64,000 nucleotides of DNA from JAQWBS01 sp047975765 (GCA_047975765.1 JBKEEF010000013.1:62001-126000); one strand, 5' to 3'; counted from the first letter of the stretch, positions 8,272-17,956 are shown. The notes: generated by a model from the sequence alone, not told the origin. Numbers and translations: made by a program.

Positions 8272-10047
8272 ATGGCAGATTTACAAAGGTTTATTGAAGA
8301 GCTTCGCAGCAAAATTTCCATTGCGGATGTTGTTGGCGAAAAAGTCAAACTTTCCCGAAAAGGGCGAGAATATACTGGGCTATGTCCGTTTCATAATGAA
8401 AAAACACCTTCTTTTACAGTTAATGAGGCTAAAGGGTTTTATCACTGTTTTGGTTGTGGAGCACATGGAGATATTGTTAAATTTGAAATGGAGGCTAATC
8501 ACCTTCCATTTATGGATGCTTTGCAAAAGCTTTCTCGTAAGGGTGGGGTGCCAATGCCTCAGTTTTCGCCTGAAAACAAAGAGGTTTCTGAAAAAAGAAA
8601 ATCATACTATGATATTATGGAGTTGGCTGCTAAGTTTTTTGAAAAAAACTTGCGTCTGACAGGCGGAAAACAAGCCTTAGATTATCTTTATAATCGTGGT
8701 TTTGATGATGAAATTATCAATAAATTTAGAATGGGTTATGCGCCAAGCAACAATGGTTTGAAAGCTTTGCTTGCTTCTAAAGATGTGGCGGAAACAGATT
8801 TTATTGAACTTGGTTTGGCGGTAATTTCTGATAATGCTTCACGTCGAGTGTTCGACTTTTTTAGAGATAGAGTGATTATCCCAATTATGGATAAGCAAGG
8901 TAGAGTGATTGCTTTTGGTGGGAGAATTATGGGTGACGGACAACCAAAGTATTTGAACTCGCCTGAAACACCTGTCTTTAATAAAAGAAAAACGCTCTAT
9001 AATCTCCATAATGCACGAGATATGGGCTATGAAAAGAAACAATTGATTATCTGTGAAGGCTATATGGATGTGATTGCTTTGGACAAGTTTGGGTTTTCTA
9101 ATGCAGTTGCACCGCTTGGAACCGCTTTGACAGAGGAACAAATTTTAGAAGCTTGGAAAGTTGCCCCAGAGCCAATTCTTTGCTTTGATGGAGATAGTGC
9201 TGGAGTGAGAGCAGGGATTAGATCAATTGACAGGGCTTTACCAATCTTGAAACCAGGATATTCGCTTAAATATGCTTTTTTACCTGATAGACTTGATCCA
9301 GATGATTTTCTGAAAGCTCGTGGACAAGATGCATTTGAGAAAATTTTGACTGAAACGGAAACACTGACCAACCTTCTTTGGAAAAAGAATATGGATGATG
9401 TTGATGTTTCAACACCTGAACAAAAAGCTTTGTTTGAAAAAAATGTCAGAGAAGAAGTTGCAAAAATCAAAGATGACACGGTAAGAAACTATTATGCTCA
9501 AGAAATGAAGAAACGAATTTCTGATGCCTTTGGGGTTGTTTTGAATCGTAAAACAAGCTATAACTTCAAAAAAACAGAAAAAATCACTCGTCCAAGCATT
9601 GATGATAGAAGTTTGAATTTTGTCTTGGCTGCTATCGTATGTATGCCTAAGCTTATTGCCGTTTATGAAGAAAAAATTATGATGTTTGACATCAAGGATG
9701 AAGTGCTTAAAAAAATTATCCTAGAAGTTTTTGACGTTTATAATCACCGTTCAGATATTACGAGTGATGATTTATTATTGATTCTCAAAGATAAAGGTTT
9801 TGAAAAAAATCTTCAAGAAAATTGGGAAATTAGAATGTTGAAACAACAGCTTCCTACAGATTTGCAATTGATGGAAGATGTTGATGCAAAAATTTTGGAA
9901 GCTCAAGTAAAGTTTATTGACGGTGAAATTAGGGAATGTATGAGAATAATTCAAAATTCTGAAAGCTTTCCTGAAGAAGTCTTTGATAAGTTTGAGAGTT
10001 TAAAAAAAGAACGAGAATTGTTGTTTGTCAAAGAAGATGTTAACTGA
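8272..10047 (+). CDS. dnaG: DNA primase DnaG
   Basis: Primase that lays down RNA primers at the replication fork. The CHC2 zinc finger is at about residues 38-66 (CPFHNEKTPSFTVNEAKG, then YHCFGCGAHGD). The catalytic core follows, with the RNAP-like motif VIIPIMDKQGRVIAFGGR near 203-220 and the TOPRIM motifs IICEGYMDVIAL near 260 and CFDGDSAGVRA near 305. The C-terminal 150 residues would be the helicase-binding domain and are less conserved. Length 591 is ordinary. It follows yqeY and precedes rpoD, the classical macromolecular-synthesis arrangement. Confidence 0.97.
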   Translation: MADLQRFIEELRSKISIADVVGEKVKLSRKGREYTGLCPFHNEKTPSFTVNEAKGFYHCFGCGAHGDIVKFEMEANHLPFMDALQKLSRKGGVPMPQFSPENKEVSEKRKSYYDIMELAAKFFEKNLRLTGGKQALDYLYNRGFDDEIINKFRMGYAPSNNGLKALLASKDVAETDFIELGLAVISDNASRRVFDFFRDRVIIPIMDKQGRVIAFGGRIMGDGQPKYLNSPETPVFNKRKTLYNLHNARDMGYEKKQLIICEGYMDVIALDKFGFSNAVAPLGTALTEEQILEAWKVAPEPILCFDGDSAGVRAGIRSIDRALPILKPGYSLKYAFLPDRLDPDDFLKARGQDAFEKILTETETLTNLLWKKNMDDVDVSTPEQKALFEKNVREEVAKIKDDTVRNYYAQEMKKRISDAFGVVLNRKTSYNFKKTEKITRPSIDDRSLNFVLAAIVCMPKLIAVYEEKIMMFDIKDEVLKKIILEVFDVYNHRSDITSDDLLLILKDKGFEKNLQENWEIRMLKQQLPTDLQLMEDVDAKILEAQVKFIDGEIRECMRIIQNSESFPEEVFDKFESLKKERELLFVKEDVN

Positions 10048-10097
10048 TATTTAAAATTATTCGTTTAAGTTTAGGTCTAAGTATCTAAATGTTGATA

Positions 10098-10126
10098 TTG
10101 ACAAATGAAATATAAGTAACTAAATA
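10098..10126 (+). promoter_or_regulatory. Candidate promoter for rpoD
   Basis: A consensus -35 TTGACA at 10098-10103 is followed after 17 bases by TAAATA, a weak -10. It lies in the 119-base gap between dnaG and rpoD. The -35 and spacing are good; the -10 matches only half the consensus. Confidence 0.4.
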
Positions 10127-10166
10127 GTCTTAGCTAGCTAAAAATATATACTTTTCAAGGAATGAC

Positions 10167-12215
10167 ATGTCAGAAATAGAAAATCAAGAATTTTATGACG
10201 CGGGCAGTAATGATGCTCCTTTAATCGATTCATTGGGTGCGAATGTCAAAAGACTCATTGAAAAAGGAAAAGTGCGTGGTTTTATCACAATTGAAGAACT
10301 AAACAAAACCTTGCCGTCTGAAAGAGAAACGTCTGAACAGATTGAAGACATTATATCTGAAATTTCAGATATGGGAATTAGTCTCATCTCCGAGTCTGAT
10401 GCTGATAATTTTGAAGCAGAAGTGACTGAAGAAGATGAAGAAGATGAAAGCGGTAACTTTGATGAAAAAGAACTAGGCCGCACAGACGACCCAGTAAGAA
10501 TGTATCTGAAAGAAATGGGAACGGTTGAGCTTCTTTCTCGTGAGGGCGAAATTGCCATTGCTAAAAGAATTGAAGCTGGAAAAACAGTTATGATTGATGG
10601 ACTTTGCGAAAGTCCAATGACACTTCGTGCAATCGCTTCATGGAAAAATGATTTAATTGAGGGCAAAGTTCAACTGCGTGATATCGTCGATTTAGAGATG
10701 ATGTATGGTGCAGATGAAGAAGCTTTGGTGTATGACGAAGAAGAAAATTCAGTTGATGATTTAGAAAAAGTTGCAGCAGATCTTGAAAAAGAAGATAATC
10801 TTGATGAAGATGATGATATCTTGGATAACGACATTGAATTAAGTGATGCCGATGAAGAAGATGATGAAGAAGATGAAACTGAAGTAACTGAAACTGAAGG
10901 TGAAAGCAGTGAAGATGGTGATGATGAAAATTCTGGTGCCAGAAATGTTGCTTCAATCTCTTCAATGGAAGAAGCTTTGTTCGAACCTGTTTTGGAAACT
11001 TTGAACAATATCGGCGGATATCATGATACTTTGAAGAAAATTCAAATCCAAAGACTTGAAGCGCTTATCAAGGGAAAACCAGTTAACGCAGCAACTGAGA
11101 AAAAATATTTCCAAGTTAAAAGGGATTTGGTAGAACTTTTGAGTTCAATTCACCTTAACTCAAACAGAATTCAACAACTTGTTGAGCAGTTGAATGATAT
11201 CAATAAACGTTTGATGGGTTTTGAAGGAAAACTGCTTCGCTATGCAACATCTTGCAAAGTTAAACGTGAAGATTTCTTAGAGACATATCGTAAGTCTGAG
11301 TTGGATCCTAATTGGGTAGAAAGTCTTGCGAAGAAAAAAGATAAACATTGGAATATGTTTGTCGAAAAGCATGGAAAAGAAATTGTAGAACTCAGAGAAA
11401 GTATTGCTGAAATGGCATACGAATGTGGTCTACCAATCAGTGAATATCGCCGTATGGTTGAAACAATCAAAAAAGGTGAAAGAGAAGCTGAGCGTGCTAA
11501 AAAAGAAATGATTGAAGCAAACCTTCGTTTGGTGATTTCAATTGCTAAGAAATATACAAATCGTGGCTTGCAATTCTTAGATTTGATTCAAGAAGGTAAT
11601 ATCGGTTTGATGAAAGCCGTTGATAAATTTGAATATCGTCGTGGTTATAAGTTCTCAACTTATGCAACTTGGTGGATTAGACAAGCGATTACTCGTTCAA
11701 TTGCAGATCAAGCAAGAACAATTCGTATCCCTGTCCATATGATTGAAACAATTAATAAACTTGTTAGAACTTCAAGACAAATGCTTTCAGAAATGGGCAG
11801 AGAACCAATTCCAGAAGAATTAGCAGAAAGACTTTCTATGCCTTTGGAAAAAGTTCGTAAAGTTATGAAAATTGCTAAAGAACCAGTGAGTTTGGAAGCA
11901 CCAGTTGGTGATGAAGAAGATTCTTCTTTGGGAGATTTTATTGCTGATGAAAGTGCATTACAACCTCTTGATTCTGCAATCCATTCAAACTTGAAAGAAA
12001 CTTGCACGAAGATTTTATCTTCTCTCACGCCAAGAGAAGAAAGAGTGCTTCGTATGAGATTTGGTATTGGTATGAATACAGACCACACTTTGGAAGAAGT
12101 TGGACAACAATTTAGTGTGACACGTGAACGTATTCGTCAGATTGAAGCGAAGGCATTGCGTAAGCTAAAACACCCAAGCCGTTCTCGTAAACTTAGAAGT
12201 TTCTTGGATAATTAA
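10167..12215 (+). CDS. rpoD: RNA polymerase primary sigma factor (sigma-70)
   Basis: Housekeeping sigma factor of 682 residues. Region 1.1 covers the N-terminus, then region 1.2 starts at DDPVRMYLKEMGTVELLSREGE near residue 106. The usual non-conserved insertion is present and very acidic (runs of Asp/Glu near 175-255). Region 2 is seen as EANLRLVISIAKKYTNRG and FLDLIQEGNIGLMKAVDKF with the -10 recognition helix YKFSTYATWWIRQAI. Region 3 follows, and region 4 ends with the helix-turn-helix TLEEVGQQFSVTRERIRQIE, which binds the -35 element. All parts are intact. Confidence 0.98.
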   Translation: MSEIENQEFYDAGSNDAPLIDSLGANVKRLIEKGKVRGFITIEELNKTLPSERETSEQIEDIISEISDMGISLISESDADNFEAEVTEEDEEDESGNFDEKELGRTDDPVRMYLKEMGTVELLSREGEIAIAKRIEAGKTVMIDGLCESPMTLRAIASWKNDLIEGKVQLRDIVDLEMMYGADEEALVYDEEENSVDDLEKVAADLEKEDNLDEDDDILDNDIELSDADEEDDEEDETEVTETEGESSEDGDDENSGARNVASISSMEEALFEPVLETLNNIGGYHDTLKKIQIQRLEALIKGKPVNAATEKKYFQVKRDLVELLSSIHLNSNRIQQLVEQLNDINKRLMGFEGKLLRYATSCKVKREDFLETYRKSELDPNWVESLAKKKDKHWNMFVEKHGKEIVELRESIAEMAYECGLPISEYRRMVETIKKGEREAERAKKEMIEANLRLVISIAKKYTNRGLQFLDLIQEGNIGLMKAVDKFEYRRGYKFSTYATWWIRQAITRSIADQARTIRIPVHMIETINKLVRTSRQMLSEMGREPIPEELAERLSMPLEKVRKVMKIAKEPVSLEAPVGDEEDSSLGDFIADESALQPLDSAIHSNLKETCTKILSSLTPREERVLRMRFGIGMNTDHTLEEVGQQFSVTRERIRQIEAKALRKLKHPSRSRKLRSFLDN

Positions 12216-12218
12216 AAT

Positions 12219-12257
12219 AAAAAAGCCTCCGAAATTCGGAGGCTTTTTTATTTTTTA
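12219..12257. terminator. Intrinsic terminator, probably bidirectional
   Basis: Inverted repeat AAAAAAGCCTCCGAA / TTCGGAGGCTTTTTT with a loop of about three bases sits between the convergent ends of rpoD and the secreted repeat protein. Confidence 0.92.
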
Positions 12258-12261
12258 TGTT

Positions 12262-14019
12262 TTAAGGACAGCTTGAACTAGAACAAGATGTCGCTTGATA
12301 CGCAGGGGTTCCTGTAGAATATGAATTTTTACAAATTACTGTATTTCCTGAACTTGGTGCATTTCCCGTTAATGATACAGAACCTGAGAACTGAGCAGTT
12401 CCACATAGATAAACAACAGCATTTGTTGATTTCGGAGTAACAACAGAGCTTCCGTATACTTTTGCATCACCTTGTACATAAAAACCTTTTCCTCCTATCA
12501 CTGCATTTCCATATACTTCAGCATTACCTTGTACATGTGCACTCTCATAAAGTTTTGCAGAACCGTGAACTTTTGCACTTCCACTTACTTCTGCATTACC
12601 AAGAATTGTTGCATTCTCATAAACTTCTCCAAGATATGTAATTCTGCCACAAAGAACTTCTGTTGTAGAACCATAACCTGTGATACCACATCCCATTGTC
12701 GCATTTCCGTATATTTTTGGGTTGTTTGTTGAACCAGCACTTCCAGACCCCCCTAATCCAGCACCAGCATAGATTTGGGCGTTACCATATGCTTCTCCTG
12801 CAATAGATATTCTTGCTGCCCAAGATGTAGCAGAAGCTGCTCTATCATCACTAGGGTGATGTTTGTAGCCGTGGAATATTGCATTTCCATATACTTTTCC
12901 TGCGTAGATTTTTGATCCACCATAAATTTTCGCATCACCATATACTTCAGCTGTGTTAGCAACTATTGTTACATTTCCGTAAGAGTCATCTCCATCACCA
13001 ATTGGTCCGTTTGGTCCACCATAAACTTGTGCATTTCCGTAGACTTTTGCCTCTCCAAACACAATTGCACAGCCATAACTATCACAGCCAACCCAAGAAT
13101 TACCCTCTTGAGATAAGTTGCTTTCACTTTCTACATAACCACCTAAATCACCATACTTAACATTGCCGAAGTTTTTAACAGCTTTAATTCTTTTGAATTT
13201 TTCTTTGTAATATTCATATGTTACTGGTGCAAAGTCATTTTGCATGATGACATATTTTTTAGTAGTGCTACAGCTACAAGTAGCCTCTGTTGCATTTGCA
13301 ATTGTCCAGTCGCCAGCCACCCCACCAATTTCACTTGCACAGATTGCTGTTGTTTTTGTACAGGCAGCCTTACAACTTGTATATTTAGTACCTTGAGTAT
13401 CTGTACAAGACTTTGCCCCTGTATCACCGCCATTATCACACTTCATAAAAGTAGTATTACATGAACAAGAAGCAAATTTATCTTTTCCATCATTACAAAC
13501 AGTTCCAACACCAATTTGATCGCTTGAACAAACATCATATCCAGTAGGACATGAACAAGTGTCATAGAGTATTTTAAGTGAACTATTAGGACCACCATCA
13601 GGATTGTTATTACATTGGTTTCCAGTTAATTGTTTTGGAGAAGTACAAGTGAGGGAACTCCATTTATAGGTGCTTTCATTACATCCACAATTTTCATATT
13701 TTCCACCGCATTGCTCACCTGTTAAACTTTTTCCGCCTGTACAATTTGTAGCATCATATTTAAATTTTGCATCACAAGCACACGTTTTTCCATAAGTAGG
13801 ATCCGTTGGGCAAATATCTTTTAGGGCTTTTCCCTGAGCAGTGCAATCCTTGCTCGTATATTTATAACCACCAAGTTGACAAGGTTTTTGGTTGCCAACT
13901 GTTGCAGGGGTATCCTCTTTGTCAATAAACCAAACACGCGCATACGAATTATCTATGTTGATGAATGTTAAAATAAAGAGAGAAAATATCCCTAAAATAA
14001 AAATATAGCGTTTTTTCAT
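12262..14019 (-). CDS. Secreted cysteine-rich protein with beta-helix-like repeats
   Basis: A 585-residue exported protein. The first 27 residues form a signal peptide (MKKRYIFILGIFSLFILTF, cleaved near NSYA). Residues about 40-255 are a cysteine-rich part with many short C-x-C and C-x(4-10)-C spacings. The C-terminal half is built from imperfect 6- to 12-residue units of the form YGNAxVYG, YGDAKIYG, HGSAKLYES, a periodicity typical of a parallel beta-helix (hexapeptide or right-handed type). The end, CSSSSCP, again has cysteines. Such architecture suggests a surface or extracellular adhesin-like or structural protein; the function is unknown. It is a single-gene unit with terminators on both sides. 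Confidence 0.75.
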   Translation of the reverse strand: MKKRYIFILGIFSLFILTFINIDNSYARVWFIDKEDTPATVGNQKPCQLGGYKYTSKDCTAQGKALKDICPTDPTYGKTCACDAKFKYDATNCTGGKSLTGEQCGGKYENCGCNESTYKWSSLTCTSPKQLTGNQCNNNPDGGPNSSLKILYDTCSCPTGYDVCSSDQIGVGTVCNDGKDKFASCSCNTTFMKCDNGGDTGAKSCTDTQGTKYTSCKAACTKTTAICASEIGGVAGDWTIANATEATCSCSTTKKYVIMQNDFAPVTYEYYKEKFKRIKAVKNFGNVKYGDLGGYVESESNLSQEGNSWVGCDSYGCAIVFGEAKVYGNAQVYGGPNGPIGDGDDSYGNVTIVANTAEVYGDAKIYGGSKIYAGKVYGNAIFHGYKHHPSDDRAASATSWAARISIAGEAYGNAQIYAGAGLGGSGSAGSTNNPKIYGNATMGCGITGYGSTTEVLCGRITYLGEVYENATILGNAEVSGSAKVHGSAKLYESAHVQGNAEVYGNAVIGGKGFYVQGDAKVYGSSVVTPKSTNAVVYLCGTAQFSGSVSLTGNAPSSGNTVICKNSYSTGTPAYQATSCSSSSCP

Positions 14020-14138
14020 GATGGTATTCCTTAGTGATTTAAGAATCTAAAAAAATAATACTCATTCAACCAATTATATAATAAATATTTTTTTACTACA
14101 ATAAAAATTAAATATGAGATTATGAAGATTTTATAATC

Positions 14139-14180
14139 ATAAAAAAAAAGCCTCTGAAATTCGGAGGCTTTTTTTTATTC
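14139..14180. terminator. Intrinsic terminator downstream of the DegT gene
   Basis: A-run, GCCTCTGAA / TTCGGAGGC stem (one G-U type pair) and a T-run of eight. It is oriented to end the leftward aminotransferase transcript and shares its stem with the rpoD terminator. Confidence 0.88.
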
Positions 14181-14189
14181 AAATTAGAC

Positions 14190-15350
14190 TTATGCAGCTT
14201 TTGTTTTTGATGCAAAAGAGTTCAAGCATTCAATGATGTAGTCTTGTTCTTCTTTTGTCAAATATGGGTGCATAGGAATGCTCAAAACGCGGCTTGCCAT
14301 TTTTTCGCAAACTGGAAGTGAACGTTTGTTGTAGTGTGTGTATGCAGTTTGAGTGTGAACTGGTCTTGGATAGAAGTTAGCAAAAGGAATGCCACACTCT
14401 TTCAAGTGATCTTGAAGTTCAGCTCTGTTGTCAACCAAGATTGTGTAAATTGCATAAGCAGAAACACAGTTATCCAAAACTTTTTGTGTTTGGAAAGCAG
14501 AGCTTAAATTTGCTTCATAATATCTACCAATTTTTTCACGGTTAGAAAGTTCTTCATCAAATACTTTCAATTTTTCAATTAAAACGGCAGCTTGGAAACT
14601 GTCCATACGAGCTGTCATGCCGAGACGCGCATTGTCATATTTGTCTTCAGGGTTTGAACCATGAACACGGCAAGATTTGATGATTGAAAGTTCTTCATCA
14701 CAGTTTGTGAAAACAGCACCACCGTCACCATAGCAACCCAAAGGTTTTGTAGGGTAAAAACTTGTTGCAGTAATATCTGCAATGTCAGCATGTCCAACTT
14801 TTTTAGAATTATAAACTGCACCGTAGCTTTGAGCCGCATCAGACATATATTTCATGTTGTTTTCTTTAGCAATTGCATGAATTTCTGAATAGTTTGCAGG
14901 GTTTCCAAAAATATCAACAGAAATGATTGCTTTTGGAGTAAGTTTACCTTCGCTCTTAACTTCTGCAATTGCCTTTTTGAGGTCAGCAACATCCATATTC
15001 CATGTTTCTGGATTAGAGTCAACAAACACAGGTGTTGCACCTAAGAAAGCTACAGCTTCAGCTGTTGCAACAAAAGTGAAAGATGGAACAAACACAGCAT
15101 CACCAGCTTTTACGTCCCAAGCCATCAAGCCAAGAATGAGTGCATCTGTACCAGAAGAACAAGTTGCACAATGCTTAACACCAGAATAGTTGGCAAGTTG
15201 TGTGTCGAGTTCTGCACATTCAGGACCTTGAGCATATCCACCATGGTTCAAGATTTTTTCAAAAGCTTTCAAGAATTTTTCTTGTCCGATAACTTTTTGA
15301 TTTGATGGAATGTCAAAAAGACCAATTGGTTTTGAAGGTTTGTTTGTCAT
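14190..15350 (-). CDS. DegT/DnrJ/EryC1/StrS-family PLP aminotransferase
   Basis: A 386-residue fold-type I aminotransferase of the nucleotide-sugar family. Visible landmarks are the cofactor-phosphate segment CATCSSGTDALILGLMAW near residue 60, the aspartate of SDAAQSYGAV near 168 and the PLP lysine in SFYPTKPLGCYGDGGAV near 200. Family members transfer an amino group to a keto-sugar nucleotide for surface polysaccharide or antibiotic sugars; the sugar cannot be assigned. It stands alone, without other sugar-pathway genes next to it, so its pathway partners must be elsewhere. Confidence 0.93.
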   Translation of the reverse strand: MTNKPSKPIGLFDIPSNQKVIGQEKFLKAFEKILNHGGYAQGPECAELDTQLANYSGVKHCATCSSGTDALILGLMAWDVKAGDAVFVPSFTFVATAEAVAFLGATPVFVDSNPETWNMDVADLKKAIAEVKSEGKLTPKAIISVDIFGNPANYSEIHAIAKENNMKYMSDAAQSYGAVYNSKKVGHADIADITATSFYPTKPLGCYGDGGAVFTNCDEELSIIKSCRVHGSNPEDKYDNARLGMTARMDSFQAAVLIEKLKVFDEELSNREKIGRYYEANLSSAFQTQKVLDNCVSAYAIYTILVDNRAELQDHLKECGIPFANFYPRPVHTQTAYTHYNKRSLPVCEKMASRVLSIPMHPYLTKEEQDYIIECLNSFASKTKAA

Positions 15351-15545
15351 ATTTTTAAATCCTATATATTGATTAACACTAAAGGGATACTACTTTAAAA
15401 TTGTTCAGATTGCAAAACACAAAAGATTTATATTTGTTACAAATCAAAAAATGTTGCTAATCGACTTATTTTGTTGATTTTGTCTTGTTTACTGCTATAT
15501 TTACAAAAATTGTAATGATATATAATACTATATAAGGATGTAGAA

Positions 15546-16313
15546 GTGACCATTTCTCTCAAAAGATTTTTAGGAACAAACACTCTTGTTTTGACCGTTT
15601 TTGGCTTTTCTTCAATGGCTTTTTCTGAAACTCAAGACAATGAAGATAAATTTGAAACATTCAATCGCGCAATGTTTGGCTTCAATATGACTGTTGATGA
15701 CTATGTTTTAGAACCTGCTGCTCAAGGGTATCGTAAGGTGACAAATCAGTATGTCAGAAACAGAGTAAGCTCGGTCATTTCAAACATCAGAGAGCCAGTT
15801 TCAGCTGTGAACCATTTGTTTCAAGGTGAGTTTATAAAAGCTGGAAAAAACATTGGAAGATTTGTTTTGAACTCAACTTTGGGTTTGTTTGGTATGTATG
15901 ATGTTGCTAGTGGCGGTTGGGATATGTCTCCTGCCAAGACAGGTTTTGATGAGACCCTTGCAACTTGGTGTGTGAAAGATGGTCCATATATTGTTTTGCC
16001 AATTTTTGGCGGGAACACAATGAGATCTGCAACGGGTGAAGTTGTTGATAGCTATATGAGTCCAGTTTACATTGCAACTTATGATCAAGCAGATATTAGT
16101 GCAAAAATTGTATATCCTTATGCTGCTACTGTTGCTATTTCAAAAAGAGAAAGAAGTATGGATTTAGTCAATGATTTTAAGAAAAACTCTGTTGATTTAT
16201 ATGCTATGTCTCGTTCTGCTTTCTTGCAAAGTCGCAAGAATATGCCAAGATGTGGGATAGTTGAAGAAAATACTGCCCCAGATTATGATTTTGATTTTGA
16301 TGAAGAAGAATAA
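15546..16313 (+). CDS. mlaA: MlaA/VacJ-family phospholipid-removal protein
   Basis: Outer-membrane component of the Mla pathway, which removes misplaced phospholipids from the outer leaflet. The family core begins at DNEDKFETFNRAMFGFNMTVDD and continues with VSSVISNIREPVSAVNHLFQG, FVLNSTLGLFGMYDVAS and FDETLATWCVKDGPYIVLPIFG. The start is GTG with AAGGA upstream. It has a signal peptide ending near FSSMAFS but no lipobox cysteine, unlike the enterobacterial lipoprotein. The mlaC gene follows after 21 bases. The ABC components MlaBDEF are not present here. Confidence 0.93.
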   Translation: MTISLKRFLGTNTLVLTVFGFSSMAFSETQDNEDKFETFNRAMFGFNMTVDDYVLEPAAQGYRKVTNQYVRNRVSSVISNIREPVSAVNHLFQGEFIKAGKNIGRFVLNSTLGLFGMYDVASGGWDMSPAKTGFDETLATWCVKDGPYIVLPIFGGNTMRSATGEVVDSYMSPVYIATYDQADISAKIVYPYAATVAISKRERSMDLVNDFKKNSVDLYAMSRSAFLQSRKNMPRCGIVEENTAPDYDFDFDEEE

Positions 16314-16334
16314 GTTTATTTAGGAGAAATAAAA

Positions 16335-16934
16335 ATGAAAAAATTTGCTTTGATGCTCGTTGGTTTGATGTTCATTTCAACAAACTCTTTTGCAGATATA
16401 GACTCTCAGAAAGCAGAAAGTTTTGTTAAAAACCTAACATCAGAAGGAATTGAAGGTTTAGTCAACTCTAATGCTTCCAAAGAAGTTAAACAAGAAAAAT
16501 TCCGTAAGCTTTTCAATCAAGATTTAGACTTGGATTTCATTGGAAAATTTGTTCTGGGTCGCTACTGGAGAACAGCAACACCAACTCAACAAAAAGCTTT
16601 CTTAGATGCCTATAGAGAACTCAACATTCAAACTTGGTCTGGTAGGTTTGATGAATTCAAAGGCAAAACATTTGTATTCCAAAATGTGACACCTTCCACA
16701 AGTCAAGATCAAGTTTTTGTAAATACAACAGTTGATATGCAAAATGGTCAACAACCAGCTAAAGTGGTTTGGAGAGTGAGAGAAAAAGGCGATAAATATA
16801 GAGTTGTTGATATCATCATTGAAAATGTGAGTTTAGCAATTTCCGCTCGTAATGAATATGCTGGATATATCAAAGCAAATGGTTTAGATGCGTTGATTAA
16901 AGACTTGCAATCTAAAGCCAAAGCGGTGAAATAA
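16335..16934 (+). CDS. mlaC: MlaC-family periplasmic phospholipid-binding protein
   Basis: Periplasmic shuttle (Ttg2D/MlaC family) that carries phospholipid between MlaA and the inner-membrane MlaFEDB complex. There is a signal peptide (MKKFALMLVGLMFISTNSFA). FRKLFNQDLDLDFIGKFVLGRYWR, then TPTQQKAFLDAYRE, and a C-terminal half with VVWRVREKGDKYRVVDIIIE are the family pattern. Length 199 is standard. It is translationally coupled to the next gene (TAATG overlap) and lies just downstream of mlaA, which supports the assignment. Confidence 0.93.
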   Translation: MKKFALMLVGLMFISTNSFADIDSQKAESFVKNLTSEGIEGLVNSNASKEVKQEKFRKLFNQDLDLDFIGKFVLGRYWRTATPTQQKAFLDAYRELNIQTWSGRFDEFKGKTFVFQNVTPSTSQDQVFVNTTVDMQNGQQPAKVVWRVREKGDKYRVVDIIIENVSLAISARNEYAGYIKANGLDALIKDLQSKAKAVK

Positions 16935-17395
16935 TGACTGTACTTGTCAGAAAATTTGAAGAAAAAGACATGGCTCCAGTTTTGGAGCTATGTTCTTATG
17001 TACGAGATTTTCATATCAAAATTTTAGATGGTGTTTTTAAACCACAAGCTGATGAAATTGAAAAGAGCATATTGAATAGAGTTTTTTTTGATGAAAACTT
17101 TATAGGATTTGTTGCTGAAAAAGATAATGAAATTTTAGGATATGTTTTTGCTGAAAAAAGATTTCCGCCTTATTTGCTTTTACCTCACTTTAATATTGTA
17201 AATATTGGGGTTAGTGAAAAGGCTCAAAATTTAGGAATTGGAAGACAGCTAATGGATGTTGTTGTTTCAGTTGCAAAAGAACAGGGTGTTTCAGAAATTA
17301 AGTTAGGCGTTTATAATAAAAATATAAATGCACATAAGTTTTATGAAAAATATGGATTTGAACCAGAAGAACAAAAAATGGTCCTAAAACTCTAG
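16934..17395 (+). CDS. GNAT-family N-acetyltransferase
   Basis: A 153-residue acetyltransferase. The acetyl-CoA binding motif A is visible as VNIGVSEKAQNLGIGRQLMDVVV (Q/R-x-x-G-x-G/A type) near residues 92-114, followed by the motif B segment NINAHKFYEKYGFEPEEQ. The substrate is unknown. The start overlaps the mlaC stop by one base (TAATG), so it is probably the third gene of the mla transcript, though no functional link to lipid transport is implied. Confidence 0.9.
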   Translation: MTVLVRKFEEKDMAPVLELCSYVRDFHIKILDGVFKPQADEIEKSILNRVFFDENFIGFVAEKDNEILGYVFAEKRFPPYLLLPHFNIVNIGVSEKAQNLGIGRQLMDVVVSVAKEQGVSEIKLGVYNKNINAHKFYEKYGFEPEEQKMVLKL

Positions 17396-17401
17396 AGAAA
17401 A

Positions 17402-17432
17402 TAAAAAGCCACTTTATTAAGTGGCTTTTTTA
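17402..17432. terminator. Intrinsic terminator between acetyltransferase and tadA
   Basis: AAAAAGCCACTT / AAGTGGCTTTTT inverted repeat with a four-base loop, between two convergent genes. The left-going gene tadA uses part of the stem for its last codons (lysine-rich tail ending KKAT). Confidence 0.85.
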
Positions 17433-17881
17433 CGTTTAGTTTTGAAGAATTCTTTAAGAATTTGAGAACATTCTTCCTCCATAATCCCAGAATAAACGCT
17501 TGGTTTGTGATGACAAGTTGGAGAATTGAAAAACTTTACACCATTTTCAATTGCTCCACCTTTAGGGTCATAAGCTCCAAAATAGAGGTTTTTAATTCTG
17601 GCAAAAGAAATTGCTGCTGCACACATGGTGCAAGGCTCCAGAGTTACATATAAATCTAAATCCCAAAGGCGGTTTGAACCAAGTTTTTGACAAGCTTGAT
17701 TAATAGCTAAAATTTCTGCATGAGCAGTGCAACAGTCAGAATGTTCACTCAAATTGTGCGTTTCACTGATAATCTCTCCTGTCTGAGAATTGACAATTAG
17801 TGCTCCAATTGGAACTTCATCGGTTTCAAAAGCTTTTTGAGCGAGTTCTATAGCTCTTTTCATATAAATATTTTCGGTCAT
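17417..17881 (-). CDS. tadA: tRNA-specific adenosine deaminase TadA
   Basis: Zinc-dependent deaminase that converts the wobble adenosine of tRNA-Arg(ACG) to inosine. The catalytic HAEILAI motif (His and Glu) lies near residue 53 and the second zinc site PCTMCAAA near residue 83. Further support comes from ALIVNSQTGEIISETHN upstream and YFGAYDPKGGA downstream. Length 154 is typical. The main alternative, guanine or cytosine deaminase, fits less well with the PCTMCAAAISFARI run. Confidence 0.93.
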   Translation of the reverse strand: MTENIYMKRAIELAQKAFETDEVPIGALIVNSQTGEIISETHNLSEHSDCCTAHAEILAINQACQKLGSNRLWDLDLYVTLEPCTMCAAAISFARIKNLYFGAYDPKGGAIENGVKFFNSPTCHHKPSVYSGIMEEECSQILKEFFKTKRKKAT

Positions 17882-17956
17882 ATTTATTCCTTTTCTTTCT
17901 CAATATTTTATATTATGATGTGGCAAAATAAACAAGATAAAATTAGGGAAATTCAA

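Noticed and set aside
10588..11008. Open frames opposite the acidic part of rpoD
   Set aside because: These are shadows of the Asp/Glu codon runs; rpoD is continuous and complete.
15546..15610. MlaA as lipoprotein
   Set aside because: There is no cysteine at the signal cleavage site, so lipid attachment is not supported.
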